Of a stretch of 64,000 bases of DNA, positions 33,459-44,080 are shown piece by piece; the stretch's first letter is position 1; each line of letters begins with the position of its first letter. Source of the stretch: Myotis daubentonii (Eukaryota > Chordata > Mammalia > Chiroptera > Vespertilionidae); NCBI RefSeq assembly GCF_963259705.1, contig NC_081846.1, positions 87,060,641-87,124,640 of the forward strand, in the 5' to 3' direction. The position numbers and the translations under genes are program-made. The notes beneath the pieces were generated by a model. That model did not search any database. It was not told the DNA's origin and saw only the letters and a list, made by a program, of their open reading frames with translations.

Positions 33459-34400
33459 GGTTGTTTCTGGTTTTTAACATTCCAAATACTGCCTTATTAC
33501 TAGTGCTCTGCATGAGCCTTTGTTCCCTGTGGCCGAGAGCGGCACCTGGAAGAGAGATGAGTAGGTCAGGGGGTGGATGCATGTGTGATTTGCTGGATAT
33601 CCCAAATGTCCCTCTTGGGGGGTTGTCTGCATCGCGACCAGCGGAGCGTTGTCCTGCAGCCTCTGTGAGAGCATGTTGTCAAGCTTGGGGTTTTGTCAGT
33701 ATGACAGGTGAGGAATGATATCTTGGCCTACTGGGATTTCTATTTATCCCAGTATAACTTAGTAAAAAGCACACCTTTCACCCACTCATTCATGATGCCC
33801 CCTTTATCAAAATTAAAATTTCCAGGCATAGTTAGGTCTTGTTCTGAATTTTGTATTCCATTCCATTGTCTATCTTTTCCTTCATTCATTCAATTCTGAA
33901 TTGTTTTCATTATAGAGGCTTTGTGTTTTCATGTCGGACAGGGCTGCTTTATTTGCCGCCCCCCCCCCAACCCCATTGCGTTTCTTTTTCATCATTTTTC
34001 CTGGCTATTCTTCTTTCTTTATCCAAAAAAACTTTATAATTGTTAATTTCTCTAGTCTTGTCCCCTCGCCCTAAAATATATGGTATTTTTATTTGGATTG
34101 CAATAATTTACACATCAACCTAGGAAGAACTAATTCCTTGATGACATTGAATCTTTCTAACCAAAAACAGGTGTCTTTCCATTTGTTCAAGTCTACTTTC
34201 ACATGTTTTGGTGTTTTATGGTTTTTCAGGTTTTTGACATTTCTTTTTATATTAAAGCCTTGACGGGTTATATTTCTTTTTTCTTTGCTATCATAATCTT
34301 TGTTATCTTCCATTTTATCTTCTAGCACATTTTGCTTATCCATGGGAAAACTTCTTATTCGTGTGTTCATTTGGGCGGGGGTGGGGGAGCTTTGGGCTAG

Positions 34401-35473
34401 CCTCCCCACTCACCTGCTCAGGCCTCTTGTACTAGGTGCCTGCTCCCATGTTGCCCGGGCCCTCCACCTGGAGGTCTGACAGGGCCTCCCCCAGCCATGT
34501 CTTTCCTTCTTCAAATCATTCAAAGGCAGTGGGACCTCACCTCTCTCCAGCTGATTTCTGGCAAATGGAAGCTCACCAAGTAACCCAGGCACGAACCTTT
34601 GACACCAAGCATTTTAAAAGACAAGTTGACACATTAATAAAATAATCATGAAGGGGGTCAAAGAAGAGCAATTACCCATACCCATTGGGGAAGGTTCGCG
34701 TTCAGATGTCCTTTAGGGCAGTCCACAGGTGACTTCCACATGACTTCCTCCCACTGGAGGCAGGGAATGGAGGGCACAGAACCCCAGGAAGCAGGTGTCT
34801 TAGAACACGGCCATCGCCCACGGTCTCTCCATGGCTGCCCGTAACCCCCGAGAGCAGTGGCTGATTGAAGGTAAATTTAATGCAGTAAGGGCACGGAGGC
34901 TGTCCCCAAGATCGGTGTGTAGCTCAGTTCAGAATCTTATAGTAATTTGTTTTTTAATTAGGTATATTTAATAATTCCTTTCGAAGCTGTCTTGAAATAA
35001 TGTCTTTTGTTGTTATGTGACTGGTGAGGACTATTGATATTTCTTAGGCTCACTAGTGGCTATGAGATGATGTTATCTTTTTCAGTTTGGTTAAGAAACC
35101 CACAATGTGTCTTGAGAAAAGTCCTTGAGTGGCTGGCCCTGAGGGGGAGAAAGCCTGGCAAACATCCCCTGGACCTCTAAGCAAGCCCTGCTGGTTTTAC
35201 CCCCTCCCCTTCCCTCCCCTCCTCTCCCATCCCCTCCCCTCCTGTCCCCAGGAGGGCTGCACCAATCTCCCATGGTCCCCTCTGAAGCACTTTCCTTTTC
35301 CAAGCTGTCCTGCACATGACAGCCTCCTTCCTACTCCTTACTCGTCTAAGCTGACGCAAGGACCTATGAGAGTGCCACCCAGCAAGGACGAGCAGGTGGA
35401 GGAAGGCAAGGACTGTGTCTCATTCACTTTTTTATCTCTAAAGTGCATGGTACATGGTAGGAGCTCAACAAGG
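34401..35473. other. unclassified sequence
   Basis: A C/T-rich tract (CCCCTCCCCT) lies at about 35,200-35,250. I see no certain repeat family or exon in the rest. Confidence 0.3.
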
Positions 35474-35506
35474 ATGAATGAATGAATGAATGAATGAATG
35501 AATGAA
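35474..35506. repeat. (TGAA)n microsatellite
   Basis: About eight TGAA tetramers follow a MIR/L2-like phrase ('gcatggtacatggtaggagctcaacaaggatgaatgaatg'). Confidence 0.93.
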
Positions 35507-35720
35507 GTAGAGTCTATTTTCCTTTCCCTTTGAACCTAGAACTTCTTGTCTCAATGAATAGAATACAGCCGAGTGAGTGGAGGGGCAGTGAGCCGGGCCA
35601 TCTCAGGAGCCCTAACAACAATCCATAATCAATCCCCTTGGGAGGACTGGCCCTGGCTGCTCTGGCCCCGCCTTCCTCTCCTCCTTGCCTCTGACTGGCT
35701 GTGCAGTCTACCACCTGCTC
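35507..35720 (+). mobile_element. MLT1-like LTR fragment
   Basis: 'agagtctattttcctttccctttgaacctagaacttcttgtctcaatgaatagaatac' matches the start of MLT1-type MaLR LTRs ('ttcccttgaacctggacttg...accaatagaatg'). It shares this text with the fragment at 35,998. The 3' part is less clear. Confidence 0.55.
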
Positions 35721-35997
35721 CCCTCAGCCACAGCCCGCTCCTCACTTAGGGTGTCCTTTCGTGACCTTCAATTGTGGCCAAATTTGTGCGTCTCTTGATC
35801 AGAGTGTGGACTCCGGGAAGGTAGAGGCTGGCCTCCCGCTTCTTCCTAGTGCTTGCTCATGGGCTCTGTAGGCCAGCCCCGGAGCACACCTGCGGGCTGC
35901 CGGCTCCTTTCCCCGCGTCTCCAGTGAGCTTTGTGGGGCAGACCTGTTTCCCCAGCACCGTTTCTGCCCCAAGATGCTCTCCAGAGTCTCGTTCCCA

Positions 35998-36340
35998 TCA
36001 AGTAGAGTCTATTTTCGTTCCCATCAAGAAGCAGAGTCTATTTTCCTTTCCCTTCAAAGCCAGGACTTCTTGTCTCACTGAACAGCATGGAGCCGAGTGA
36101 TGCTGTGTGACTTCCAGGGTTTCCTAAAAGGCAACAGGGCTTCCCCTGGCTATTTCTCACTAAGCTCACCCTTGGCACCCACCGGGCTCCAGGAAGTCCA
36201 AGCCAGTCTACGCAGAGAGGCCGCATGGAGAGGCCCCCAGGCAACAGCCAGCATGACCAGCAGTCGTATGGGTGGGCAAGGTTCAGAGCTCCAGGGAGCA
36301 GTGAGCTCCATGAGGCAAAGGGTCCCACAGGCCGGCCGCC
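35998..36340 (+). mobile_element. MLT1-like LTR (MaLR), plus sense
   Basis: Landmarks in order: 'agagtctattttcctttcccttcaaagccaggacttcttgtctc', 'cagcatggagccgagtgatgctgtgtgacttccaggg', 'gctccaggaagtccaagccagtctacgcagagaggccgcatggagagg', 'caacagccagcatgaccagcagtcg'. This follows the MLT1 LTR consensus. A partial local duplication of the first about 30 bases is visible at 35,998-36,030. Confidence 0.75.
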
Positions 36341-37520
36341 CTCCCTGTGGAGTTACATCACTCAGCACCGCGTCCGGCACACAGAGCTGCTGAGGGAACA
36401 GACTGGGACTGCCCAAGGCCCTGTATTTAGCACTAGACACGAGCCAGGAGCTGTGCGCTGAGGTTCAGGTGCAGGCTTCTCTGCTCTGTCAGTTTGCCTC
36501 TGCTCCCAACCTCCCGCTGCCTTTTCTGGTGCCCAAACTTCTGACCATCAGGGGTTAAGGCCCGGTTCTACAGCCTCTCCTCAAACTGAAAACATTCCGT
36601 CTTCACCTCCACAGCCACCTTCTTGCCAAAATAAGCCAGGAATGGTTATGGGAGTGCCTGGATTCCAGCAGGAGTTGAGCTGGTCGGAGAAGCAAAACAG
36701 AGAAAAGGAACTATCCCGAAATGTTGATTTGTTTAAACTTCACAAACGTAACAACACAGGGAAAGCGACAGAGACAAGCTGGTAATGAAGCAATCAGCCG
36801 GCGCTGCTAATATTCCAGGAACATGAAATGACTCCCCCACTTCCTGCGGTAGATATGAATAGGGTCATTAAAATATGGCCAAGGACGGGAGGGAGCGTTC
36901 ACTTTTTCTGTCTCCTTGGAGTCCGTGTTCTGAAAGCTCAGCAGGAATTTAAACAAATAGCATGGAGGAATGGTGAATCTGATCATATTTAAAGAAAAAG
37001 CCCCTTTCAAATTTCACTTCCCTTTAATAAATGCATTGGCCTCTGCAAGTTTTGCTTTTTAAATCCCTGCAGGTTCCCTCCTCCCATCTGGATAGCCTAT
37101 TTGAAGAAAAACAAAATTAGCATCGAGTTGCATCGAGTTGCTCTAATATTAGTCTGCATATTTTTTTTTTCTCCAGGTCAAGAAGAAATTGTTGCTTCTC
37201 TCATACAGATGCAGGTAAGGAGAAAGGAAGAAAGGAGGGTAAGAGGAAATGGGAATCAGCATGCTGCTTCTTTGATTAAAAGTGAAAAATAAAGTTAGGG
37301 AAGCTCCATGGTGCAGGGAGAGGGCTACTGAAAACAAGGACTTACATCAGGAAATGGGCCTGTGAAGCTCACACCCCTCAGGCGGGCAGAGTTGAGTCTC
37401 CGAGCCTGTGAGTCCCCAGCTGCCAGACAAGGTCCAAGGTAGGAAGCGGGGCTGATGCTCCCACGCCCAGGACTGGGTGAATCTGGGTGAACTGAGGCTG
37501 CAACTACTGACACTCATGGC
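36341..37520. other. unique sequence with a candidate conserved block at 36,690-37,080
   Basis: From about 36,690 to 37,080 the DNA is AT-rich, without repeat landmarks, and full of short homeodomain-like and forkhead-like motifs (for example TTGTTTAAAC at 36,731, TTTAAACAAA at 36,950 and ATTAAAATATGG at about 36,867). That look, together with the CpG island 1 kb downstream, suggests regulatory DNA. A 10-bp tandem duplication (GCATCGAGTT twice) is at about 37,120-37,139. Confidence 0.4.
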
Positions 37521-37521
37521 C

Positions 37522-37700
37522 TCAGGGCTCTGACCTTGGACACGTTACTTAACGTCTTTAAACCTCAGTAACCGCCCCCCCCCCCCTTGTAAAACTGGGT
37601 ATTAAAGAACCTATCTCACGGAGTTTTGTAGGTTAAATAAAATAAAGGAAATAAAACCTGTCCCCTAGCACATAGTAGGTGCTCCACAAATGTTCGGAAG
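37522..37700 (-). mobile_element. MIR SINE, minus sense
   Basis: 'gaccttggacacgttacttaacgtctttaaacctcagt', a C run, 'ttgtaaaactgggtattaaagaacctatctcacggagttttgtaggttaaataaa', and 'cctagcacatagtaggtgctccacaaatgtt' are the MIR text read from the reverse strand. Confidence 0.88.
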
Positions 37701-37925
37701 AAAAATAAAAAATGCTCCCAGTGGGTGAGGACCCTCAGTTCTGGAGAGGCTGGTGGTCCCTGAAGGGTTGGGACCTAGCCACCGAGTTTGCTTAACAAGT
37801 TCTTTCACACACACCCCCATACACATTTTGGCCCCAAAATTCAGTGAGGTTTTTTTCTTCCTTCTTCCTCTGTTGTTGGGCTCTGATTACTTCCATCTGG
37901 CTGTGGCAGCTCCAGTGGAGTCTCT

Positions 37926-37927
<2 letters not shown>

Positions 37928-37956
<29 letters not shown>

Positions 37957-37962
37957 GTCTCC
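37928..37962. repeat. (CAAAA)n microsatellite
   Basis: Six AAACA/CAAAA units in TCTAAAAACAAAACAAAACA and its continuation, at the border of the CpG island. Confidence 0.9.
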
Positions 37963-38282
37963 CAGCAAAACACACAAGCACTAACCCTAGAAGGCTGCCT
38001 CGCTTCTCGCCAACCAGCGTTCAAATGGCTACTCTGGCCCGCCGAGGCGGGGGCCCAGGAAGGACCCAGGGCACCTGCCTGCACTGCTGGCTGGAGAGGG
38101 GCCGCGGGAGCCAGGGACCCCTCCCTTCCCTCCCTCCGGGTTTCCGCCTGCGCCCTAAGAAGCCGGCGCCCGGGGAGCGGCGACCCGGGCGCTCTCTGCG
38201 GAGGGGAAGAGGGAGGTGGGGAGCGCGGTGATGTCAGAGATTGGAAACAGCAGCGCCAGCGCCTCCGCTCCGGGCTCATCTG

Positions 38283-38926
38283 ACTTGAGTTAGCGACCCC
38301 CACCCACCCCGGCGCCTGAAATAAAGTGTTGGAGACCGGCGCGTTCCTTCCTTCCCGGATCGAACTTTCCTTGTAGGTGTGCTCCCTCTCCTCCGGGCTG
38401 GGAGGAGCGTCCTCGGCCGCCTCCTCTGCTCCGGTCCCCGGGCCCGGCGGGTGCGCGGCGGCGGGTGCGCGGCGCCCGGTGTGCTGCTGTCGTGCGCGCG
38501 GGGGCGCTGCGCCGTCCGGGCGGCGCCGGGATCGCGGGAGTGCCGCAGCTCGCCAGCCGAGGCAGCACGGCTCCGCGGACTTTTCTTCCAACTCCCATCA
38601 ATGAGACTTCGAGAAGGAGCGGGAGGCGACGGCGGCGGCCGCTGAGGCAGGCGAGGAAGGGCCGGGGTCGCCGGAGGAGCTGGAGGAAGTAGCGCGAGCC
38701 GCGCGGCGCGCCGGAGCCTGGGGAGCCCCCCGCGCGCCGGCGATCGGGGCGGCCTGGCCCCCGCCCGCCTTTCCGTCCCCTCTCCTGCCTGGCCCGCCGG
38801 GCCCGGCTGCACTGAGCCCCTGCAGCCGGCAGCCGGCGGCCGAGCGGCCGGTCGCCGCGCCAGCCAAGTTGGGATGAGGGCTGGCAGCCACCGCCTGGCG
38901 CCCCGGCGGCCACCTGCGTGCTAGAG
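38283..38926 (+). other. candidate non-coding first exon
   Basis: The densest part of the island ends in a plausible donor (exon ...CTAGAG, intron GTAAAC at 38,927). A short upstream-ORF-like frame, ATG at 38,874 to TAG at 38,924 (17 codons including the stop), lies just before the donor. The left limit is arbitrary, because the transcription start cannot be read from the sequence. The minus-strand open frames of up to 234 codons across this area are explained by stop-poor GC content. Confidence 0.35.
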
Positions 38927-39848
38927 GTAAACTTTTGTCTCTTGGTAAAGTTGCCTTGGCCTTCTTTCGCTCGCCTTTCGTTGAGAAGTGCCCCTACCCC
39001 GGCCGAATCCGGGCCGGCTGGGATGCTGTGCCGCCCCGGAGGGTGCCTGGGCGCTGGGATCTGGACACCGGGTTTAGGGGGCCAGAGGGTAGGAACTCGT
39101 GACTTGGCGGGGGGTGGGGGGGTGGGAGGGGGGCTGATTTTGCATCCCCCTTCCTACCTGGGGGAAAGAGCCTCTCTTCTCCGGGTGCACAGCCAGGCGG
39201 CCCTCGCCCCTTCTCCACCGCGCCGGAACCTGGGGCTCTTTTTTTATTTTTATTTTGGGGGGGGGGGCGGTGGTAGGGAGGCTGGGATGCTGCGGAACCC
39301 CGGGAGGTGGGCAGTGAGAGTGCGCCTTAGGTGAGTGTGCTGCGTGCGGAGGGCTGCAGCCATCCAATCCTGAACTTCTAACTGCACTTCTCCGCGCGAC
39401 CCGTCCCGGAGCCCTGCCTTTCTTTCTTCCTCCCTCCTTCCTCCCCCTCATCAGGCCTTGCGCCCCCTCCCCCTCGGTCAGCTCTCCTCTCCCTTCTCCC
39501 TCCGCTTTTCCCCTCCTCCTCCTCCTCCTGCCCTCCGCCCGGAGAGCCGCTGGACTTCCCGTAGGGATCCGCGTGTAATCCCTGGCCGGGTCCTCGGGGT
39601 CCCCCCACCCTCACTTTCATCCCGCCCCCACTCATCCCCCCTCCCCCGTACCCTACCCTCCGAGCCAATCTCTCAACAAGTATATTTGCTGAGGAATTTG
39701 AAAAATCCACTACTGGAACTTGATCTGTGTGTGATGGATGGGGAGAGGCGCGGAGAGAGTTGGGCGCCAATCCTATTAAGGGTTTAGGGAGGGGAGCGTT
39801 TTCCCTGGATGGGGGCGGGGGTGTTTGGGGAGGGGAGGAGGAAGGAGC

Positions 39849-39889
<41 letters not shown>

Positions 39890-39890
39890 C
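39849..39890. repeat. (GT)n microsatellite
   Basis: About 18 GT dinucleotides followed by GCGTGCGCGCGCGCAC, inside the CpG island. Alternating purine-pyrimidine DNA like this can adopt Z-form. Confidence 0.95.
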
Positions 39891-40300
39891 GCGCGCGCAC
39901 TCCCGCCGAGTCGGGGAGCTGAAGTCCACCCAACTCGGCGCCTTTTCAGCTCGGCAGGAATTGCTGTCATTTCCTAGGAAACCCGACTTTCACGGCGCGA
40001 GTAGCTGGGGATGGAGCCGCGCGCCGCACCCCGGTGACCCGCGGCGGAGGCGCTCGCGGGCCTTGGGTCCCCCGCGGATGCTCTCTCTTTTGTATGATTC
40101 TTGTGTGGCTCTCAGAGTTGATCCGCCGGAACTGCGGGCCTTTCCCCAGCGTCGGGTGCGGGCCGCGGGGGTCGCAGTCGCTGCTCCGCTCTCCCGTCCG
40201 GCAGCGCGCTGGGTGCAGCGCCTCCCGCCGGGGCTTCGCGCCGGTGGCCGCGGCCCGGACCGGCCCCGCCCCCGCCCCGGCGTGAGGTTTAATCCCGACA

Positions 40301-43250
40301 GCTTCAGATAAAGGGCGCAGTTGTAAAACGCTCACATGCTGTTTGCAGACGAGGCTCTGGGGATGTTGGAGAATTTGAAAGTAAACGTTTCCCTCGCAAG
40401 CGGCATAAAATAGTGTTTAAACAAATATTGTATTGGCATGCTCAGGGGGCTCGGTGCCAAAAAGTAAAGTAAATAAACTGTGAAATCCAAAATATACAGC
40501 GGTGGGAGGCAGGGCGATAGGCGGGCTCCTCACAAGTCCCCGATGAAGTTTGTTTGTTTGCGCCACCTCACCTACAAGGCCCCTCCGCGCCCATGTCCTC
40601 ACCTGGGCTGGCAGGTCTCCTCCCTCCCCGGGCGTCCTGCAGGCCGGCGGGGCGGGAGCTGGGAGCGGCCTGGAGGAAATTCATGGTGCGGCTCCTTAGG
40701 CTGGTCTCCCAGGGGAGGGGAGCACCCTGGCTGAGCCGCTTGCTGGGAGTTCTGATGCTCTGGACGCTGTCCCAGCTCCAGGCCTGTCCTTCTAGAGTCT
40801 AGACCCAGGATCTGGAACCCGCAGATGCGCCTTGTCGGGGCCTCTCTTCTGGGGCCTCTGACCTCCCTCCTTGCTCCTCTTCATCTTTCTTGCTTTCGTT
40901 TTCCTAGACTTGCAGCCGCTCCCTCCTGCGGCTGAGGGTTACAGGAAATTGTGGAGATGTTCTCTCCCAGATTTAAATTCCACTCACACCCAGAGGGGGA
41001 CAGTTGTCACTTCTCTGAGAGTTTCAGAGTTGGTTATATTTTGAAATGTTTAGGGTGGCTTTGTATTTCTCCTCTGCTTTGAGAAATAGGCTACTTTCGT
41101 GAGGTTTAGTGGTTCTGGGGGGATGGAAACTGATGCAGGAAGGTCCCATTCTGGGCGGGGAGCCCAGGGCCCAGGAGACAGCCCTCCAGTGAGCAGCCCT
41201 CCCTTGGTCCGGCCTCGGGGAGAGTGTGGCCAGACCTGTCTGTTTTCTAAGTCAGTAGGTGCCCATGAGAAGGAGAGGAGAGAAACGCTCCCAAACCAGG
41301 GCCGGGCTCACTGAGGAAGGAGGTGGGGCTGTGAGAGATGTTTTCACCTTCGGTGGGAATTGTTCTGGGGATTTCACACAAGGGTCGGACTCCTCCCGGG
41401 GACTCTTGGCCCGCCCCCCTTGAAGCGTGTGTGAGAGGTAGACTAGGGCCCTCTGGCCCAACAGCCTTAGGGCGGAGGCCACTCCACTGCCCCAGGGATG
41501 CTCCAGCCCACAAGAGGGGACCACAGGGCCACCGGTCCGCGGCTGGTTGCCGGGCTCCAGGGGGCTTGGGAGCTGTGTGCTGAGGCTGGCTTGTTTGCTC
41601 TGCAGACTGAAAAATACACAAATACTTCATGCTTTTTGTACTCCCACAAGTGCCCTGTACACAGTGTAGCCCCTAGGACTGGATTAGCAAAGCAGGGGAT
41701 TCAGCAGCAGGCAGACAAAATTGGATATTTGCCTAATAAACACCCTTCATCCATCAGGGCCTGTGGGGTGTGGGGCAGGGGTGGGGGTGGGGGGGTGGGG
41801 GGTGGGGGTGGGGCGGAGCACTTCACCTCACAGATGCCAGCAATCCCCTTTAGCTGGGACCTGGAGGTTGTCCTGTGCACTGTGAAAGCCTGTGTGACCC
41901 CTGCACATGTGGCTGGCTTATGAAAGGTCAACACCCGAGCCCTCCGTCGTGTGCACTCTCGGGGAGGCAGCCGGTCTTTTCCTGGTGCAAGTGTGTTCCG
42001 CACGGCTTTCTTTCACCGAGTGTTGCTCACTCATGACACCGGCCGCGGAGGTGGTGCCAACCAGCCGCGCTGCTTTAGGTTGGGGGGTGGTTTCTACCTG
42101 TGCCAGGGCCTGGGTCCTGGTACTCGAGGGCCTCCAGGCAGGTGCACCAGGTGGCCCTCGGGGGCCCTGGGGTGGACAGCTGCAGCTGTTCCCGCGGGGC
42201 CAGGGCCCTTTGAAAAGGAACCCCAGGGAAGCAGTCCCTTTCTTCTTTTCAGGAAGCGGCAGAGGCAGGGACCAATGAAACACGTGAAGAATGCCAAAGA
42301 GAAGAACTGCTCTCAGGTTCCAGAAAGTGCAGCGAGGCAGGCGAGGCGAGGGTCCCGGAGAGCAGAGTGCACAGCAGTCTCCGGGGACAGGCTCACGGCT
42401 GCCAAACTGCATGGGAGGGAGCTGGCCCGCCTGCTCCTCGGTGGACAGCAGCGTTTGGGGTGCCCTTTGGTGTAGAGCAACCGCTTCCTGCTTTTCAAAT
42501 AAGTGCAGGACTCCAGGTTCAATGGGACTCGTTTTCTCTGAAATGAGTTTGAGCGTTTGCTGTGGCAGAGAAAGGCTTTAAGAAAACAAATCACTGATCG
42601 TTGTGTGTAGGTGCTGAGGGTGACAGATGCATCCTTACCCTTCATAATCTATGTTTAAAGCTGTGGGAAAGTCCGACAACCGTCACTGCATACTTTCTGC
42701 GTGGTTAGCATCTTGTTTTCTCAGTTTCTTCGTCAACAAAAGCGTCCTCAACAATCCTGTGTTGTTCTGGTTCTGGCTTCTTTTATACAAGTGGGGGAAA
42801 ATAACTTATTTAAGATGTGACCAGAGAGTACATAGTAAACCGTCTTGGTGATTTTGGTTTACGTTGAGTAAGTGAATGTGGCTTTGTGTGTGCGCATGTG
42901 TGCGGTTAAAAAACCAGGTTGCCGGGAAGGGCGTCTTAACTGCGTGCCCGGTTTCATGCATTAGCATAAGAAAAAAGTTGTAGTGCATTTACTATTGTCT
43001 TGAATGAGGAGTTCCAGCAAAGGGAAGGGAAGCCCAAAAGAGTGATGGTCCATTGAGATCCCTCAGCGGCCTCAGCTGGTCATGGCTGAAATCTGTGATC
43101 GGATATCACTTTTATCTTGCTTTTCCATTCTCAGGCCTTTTTCACACGTTCACTTTTGTCAGGGTTTATTGATTATGTTTTCTTCTCTGCAAATCTGTGG
43201 AAAATTTAATGAACCAAAAACATAGTGAAATAAAGGGGACTTTTTATTCA
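40301..43250. other. unique sequence downstream of the CpG island
   Basis: No transposon was recognised in this roughly 3 kb apart from a (GGGGT)n run at about 41,768-41,816. The first 150 bases (40,301-40,460) continue AT-richer without repeat features. If the island is a promoter for a rightward gene, this would be the first intron. No coding exon was recognised. Confidence 0.4.
41768..41816. repeat. (GGGGTG)n G-rich run
   Basis: GGGGTGGGGGTGGGGGGGTG and its continuation. It has several G-runs close together, so it is G-quadruplex prone. Confidence 0.9.
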
Positions 43251-43508
43251 TTAGCACGGGATTGATTTCCCCCCTTGGGGGAAGGCCCCTGGCCTCCCCA
43301 GCGAGTGGGGGGTGGGCAGGGCGGGTGGCCCGGCTGCAGGCAGAGGCAGGGCCTCCCCCCGCTGGGGCCTCACTGCTGACCAGGACGCCTCAGCCAGGGA
43401 CTCCTGTCCGGACTGAACATTACAGCCCCCATCCCCCCACGGCTGTTCCAGCCAGCCGGAGTCTACACGCGCAGACCCCTGCCTGGCCGTCCAGGATCCT
43501 GCTCGGCG

Positions 43509-43509
<1 letters not shown>

Positions 43510-43547
<38 letters not shown>
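43510..43547. repeat. (GT)n microsatellite
   Basis: About 18 GT dinucleotides in otherwise unique DNA. Confidence 0.95.
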
Positions 43548-43794
43548 GGTGGGGTCTTTGTGTTCTCCACCCACACAGACCATCTGAGAGCCTGGGCCTT
43601 CCCTGGGACACAGTGAAGTATCTCTCTCCCTCCAGCCCTCCCTCGCTCTCGAACCTGTAATTAAGCAAAGCCCTGGTGCGATTATGCCTTGCTGACTCGG
43701 CGGGGTTTGGAGCGGCTTCCCTCTGTGAAACAGGGTGAACTCTTGCTCTTTGCAGAGGCTTCCTGGCAGCCCATGGTGCATTCTATTGTCCATC

Positions 43795-44080
43795 TGTCTG
43801 TCAGTCTCTCTCCCTCTCCTCTTTTCTTCTCCCTTCTTCTCGCTCCTCTATGAATTCTTTCTTTCTCCTCCCCTCCTCCTCCCTCCCCTCCTTCTCTCTG
43901 TTTCTTTCTCTCTCCCCTACGATTCCTCTTCTCTCTTCACCTCCTCTATCTCCTGTTTCCTTTTGTATCTTTTTATTTCTCTCCCCCACGTTGTTGTTCT
44001 CTCTCTGCTCCCGGCTCCTGTGTGTCTTTCCTTTCTTGCTCCTCTCTCTCCTTCCTGCTCTCCTTCCAGCGTTCTCTCCC
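43795..44080. repeat. long polypyrimidine tract
   Basis: The plus strand is almost all C and T for about 280 bases (TCTCTCTCCCTCTCCTCTTT and so on) with few purine interruptions. The minus-strand Arg/Glu/Lys-rich open frame and the plus-strand Ser/Leu/Pro-rich frame are artefacts of this. Such tracts can form triplex (H-) DNA. Confidence 0.9.

Larger units (their letters stand above)
32480..34400 (-). mobile_element. old L1 (L1M type), antisense, interrupted by Ves and a solo LTR
   Basis: The plus strand reads reversed L1: 'ctacataatactccaatgcacaatatactacagatcattccatc' before the insertions, then 'ggttgtttctggtttttaacattccaaatactgcc' after them, and 'catatttccttcattcattc...' onward. At 34,089-34,260 the minus frame contains K-W-K-D-T and nearby residues of the ORF2 C-terminal region. 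Many stops and frameshifts are present. Removing 32,812-33,458 restores the L1 reading order. Confidence 0.85.
38030..40300. promoter_or_regulatory. CpG island, probable promoter and first exon region
   Basis: About 2.3 kb with very high CpG density, highest at 38,140-38,930 and 39,950-40,290. Transposons are absent and many GGGCGG/CCGCCC-like Sp1 sites are present (for example CCCCGCCCCCGCCCC near 40,265). On the plus strand, candidate 5' splice sites are AGAG|GTAAAC after 38,926 and TTAG|GTGAGT after 39,330. No TATA box stands out. This is the strongest gene-start evidence in the window, but no recognisable protein is encoded here. I therefore infer a promoter with a non-coding first exon of an unidentified gene, most likely transcribed to the right. 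Confidence 0.75.

Noticed and set aside
37887..38913. Minus-strand frames of up to 234 codons in the CpG island
   Set aside because: Stop codons are rare in CpG-rich DNA. The product is Arg-Pro-Ala rich without domain, and several frames are open at once.
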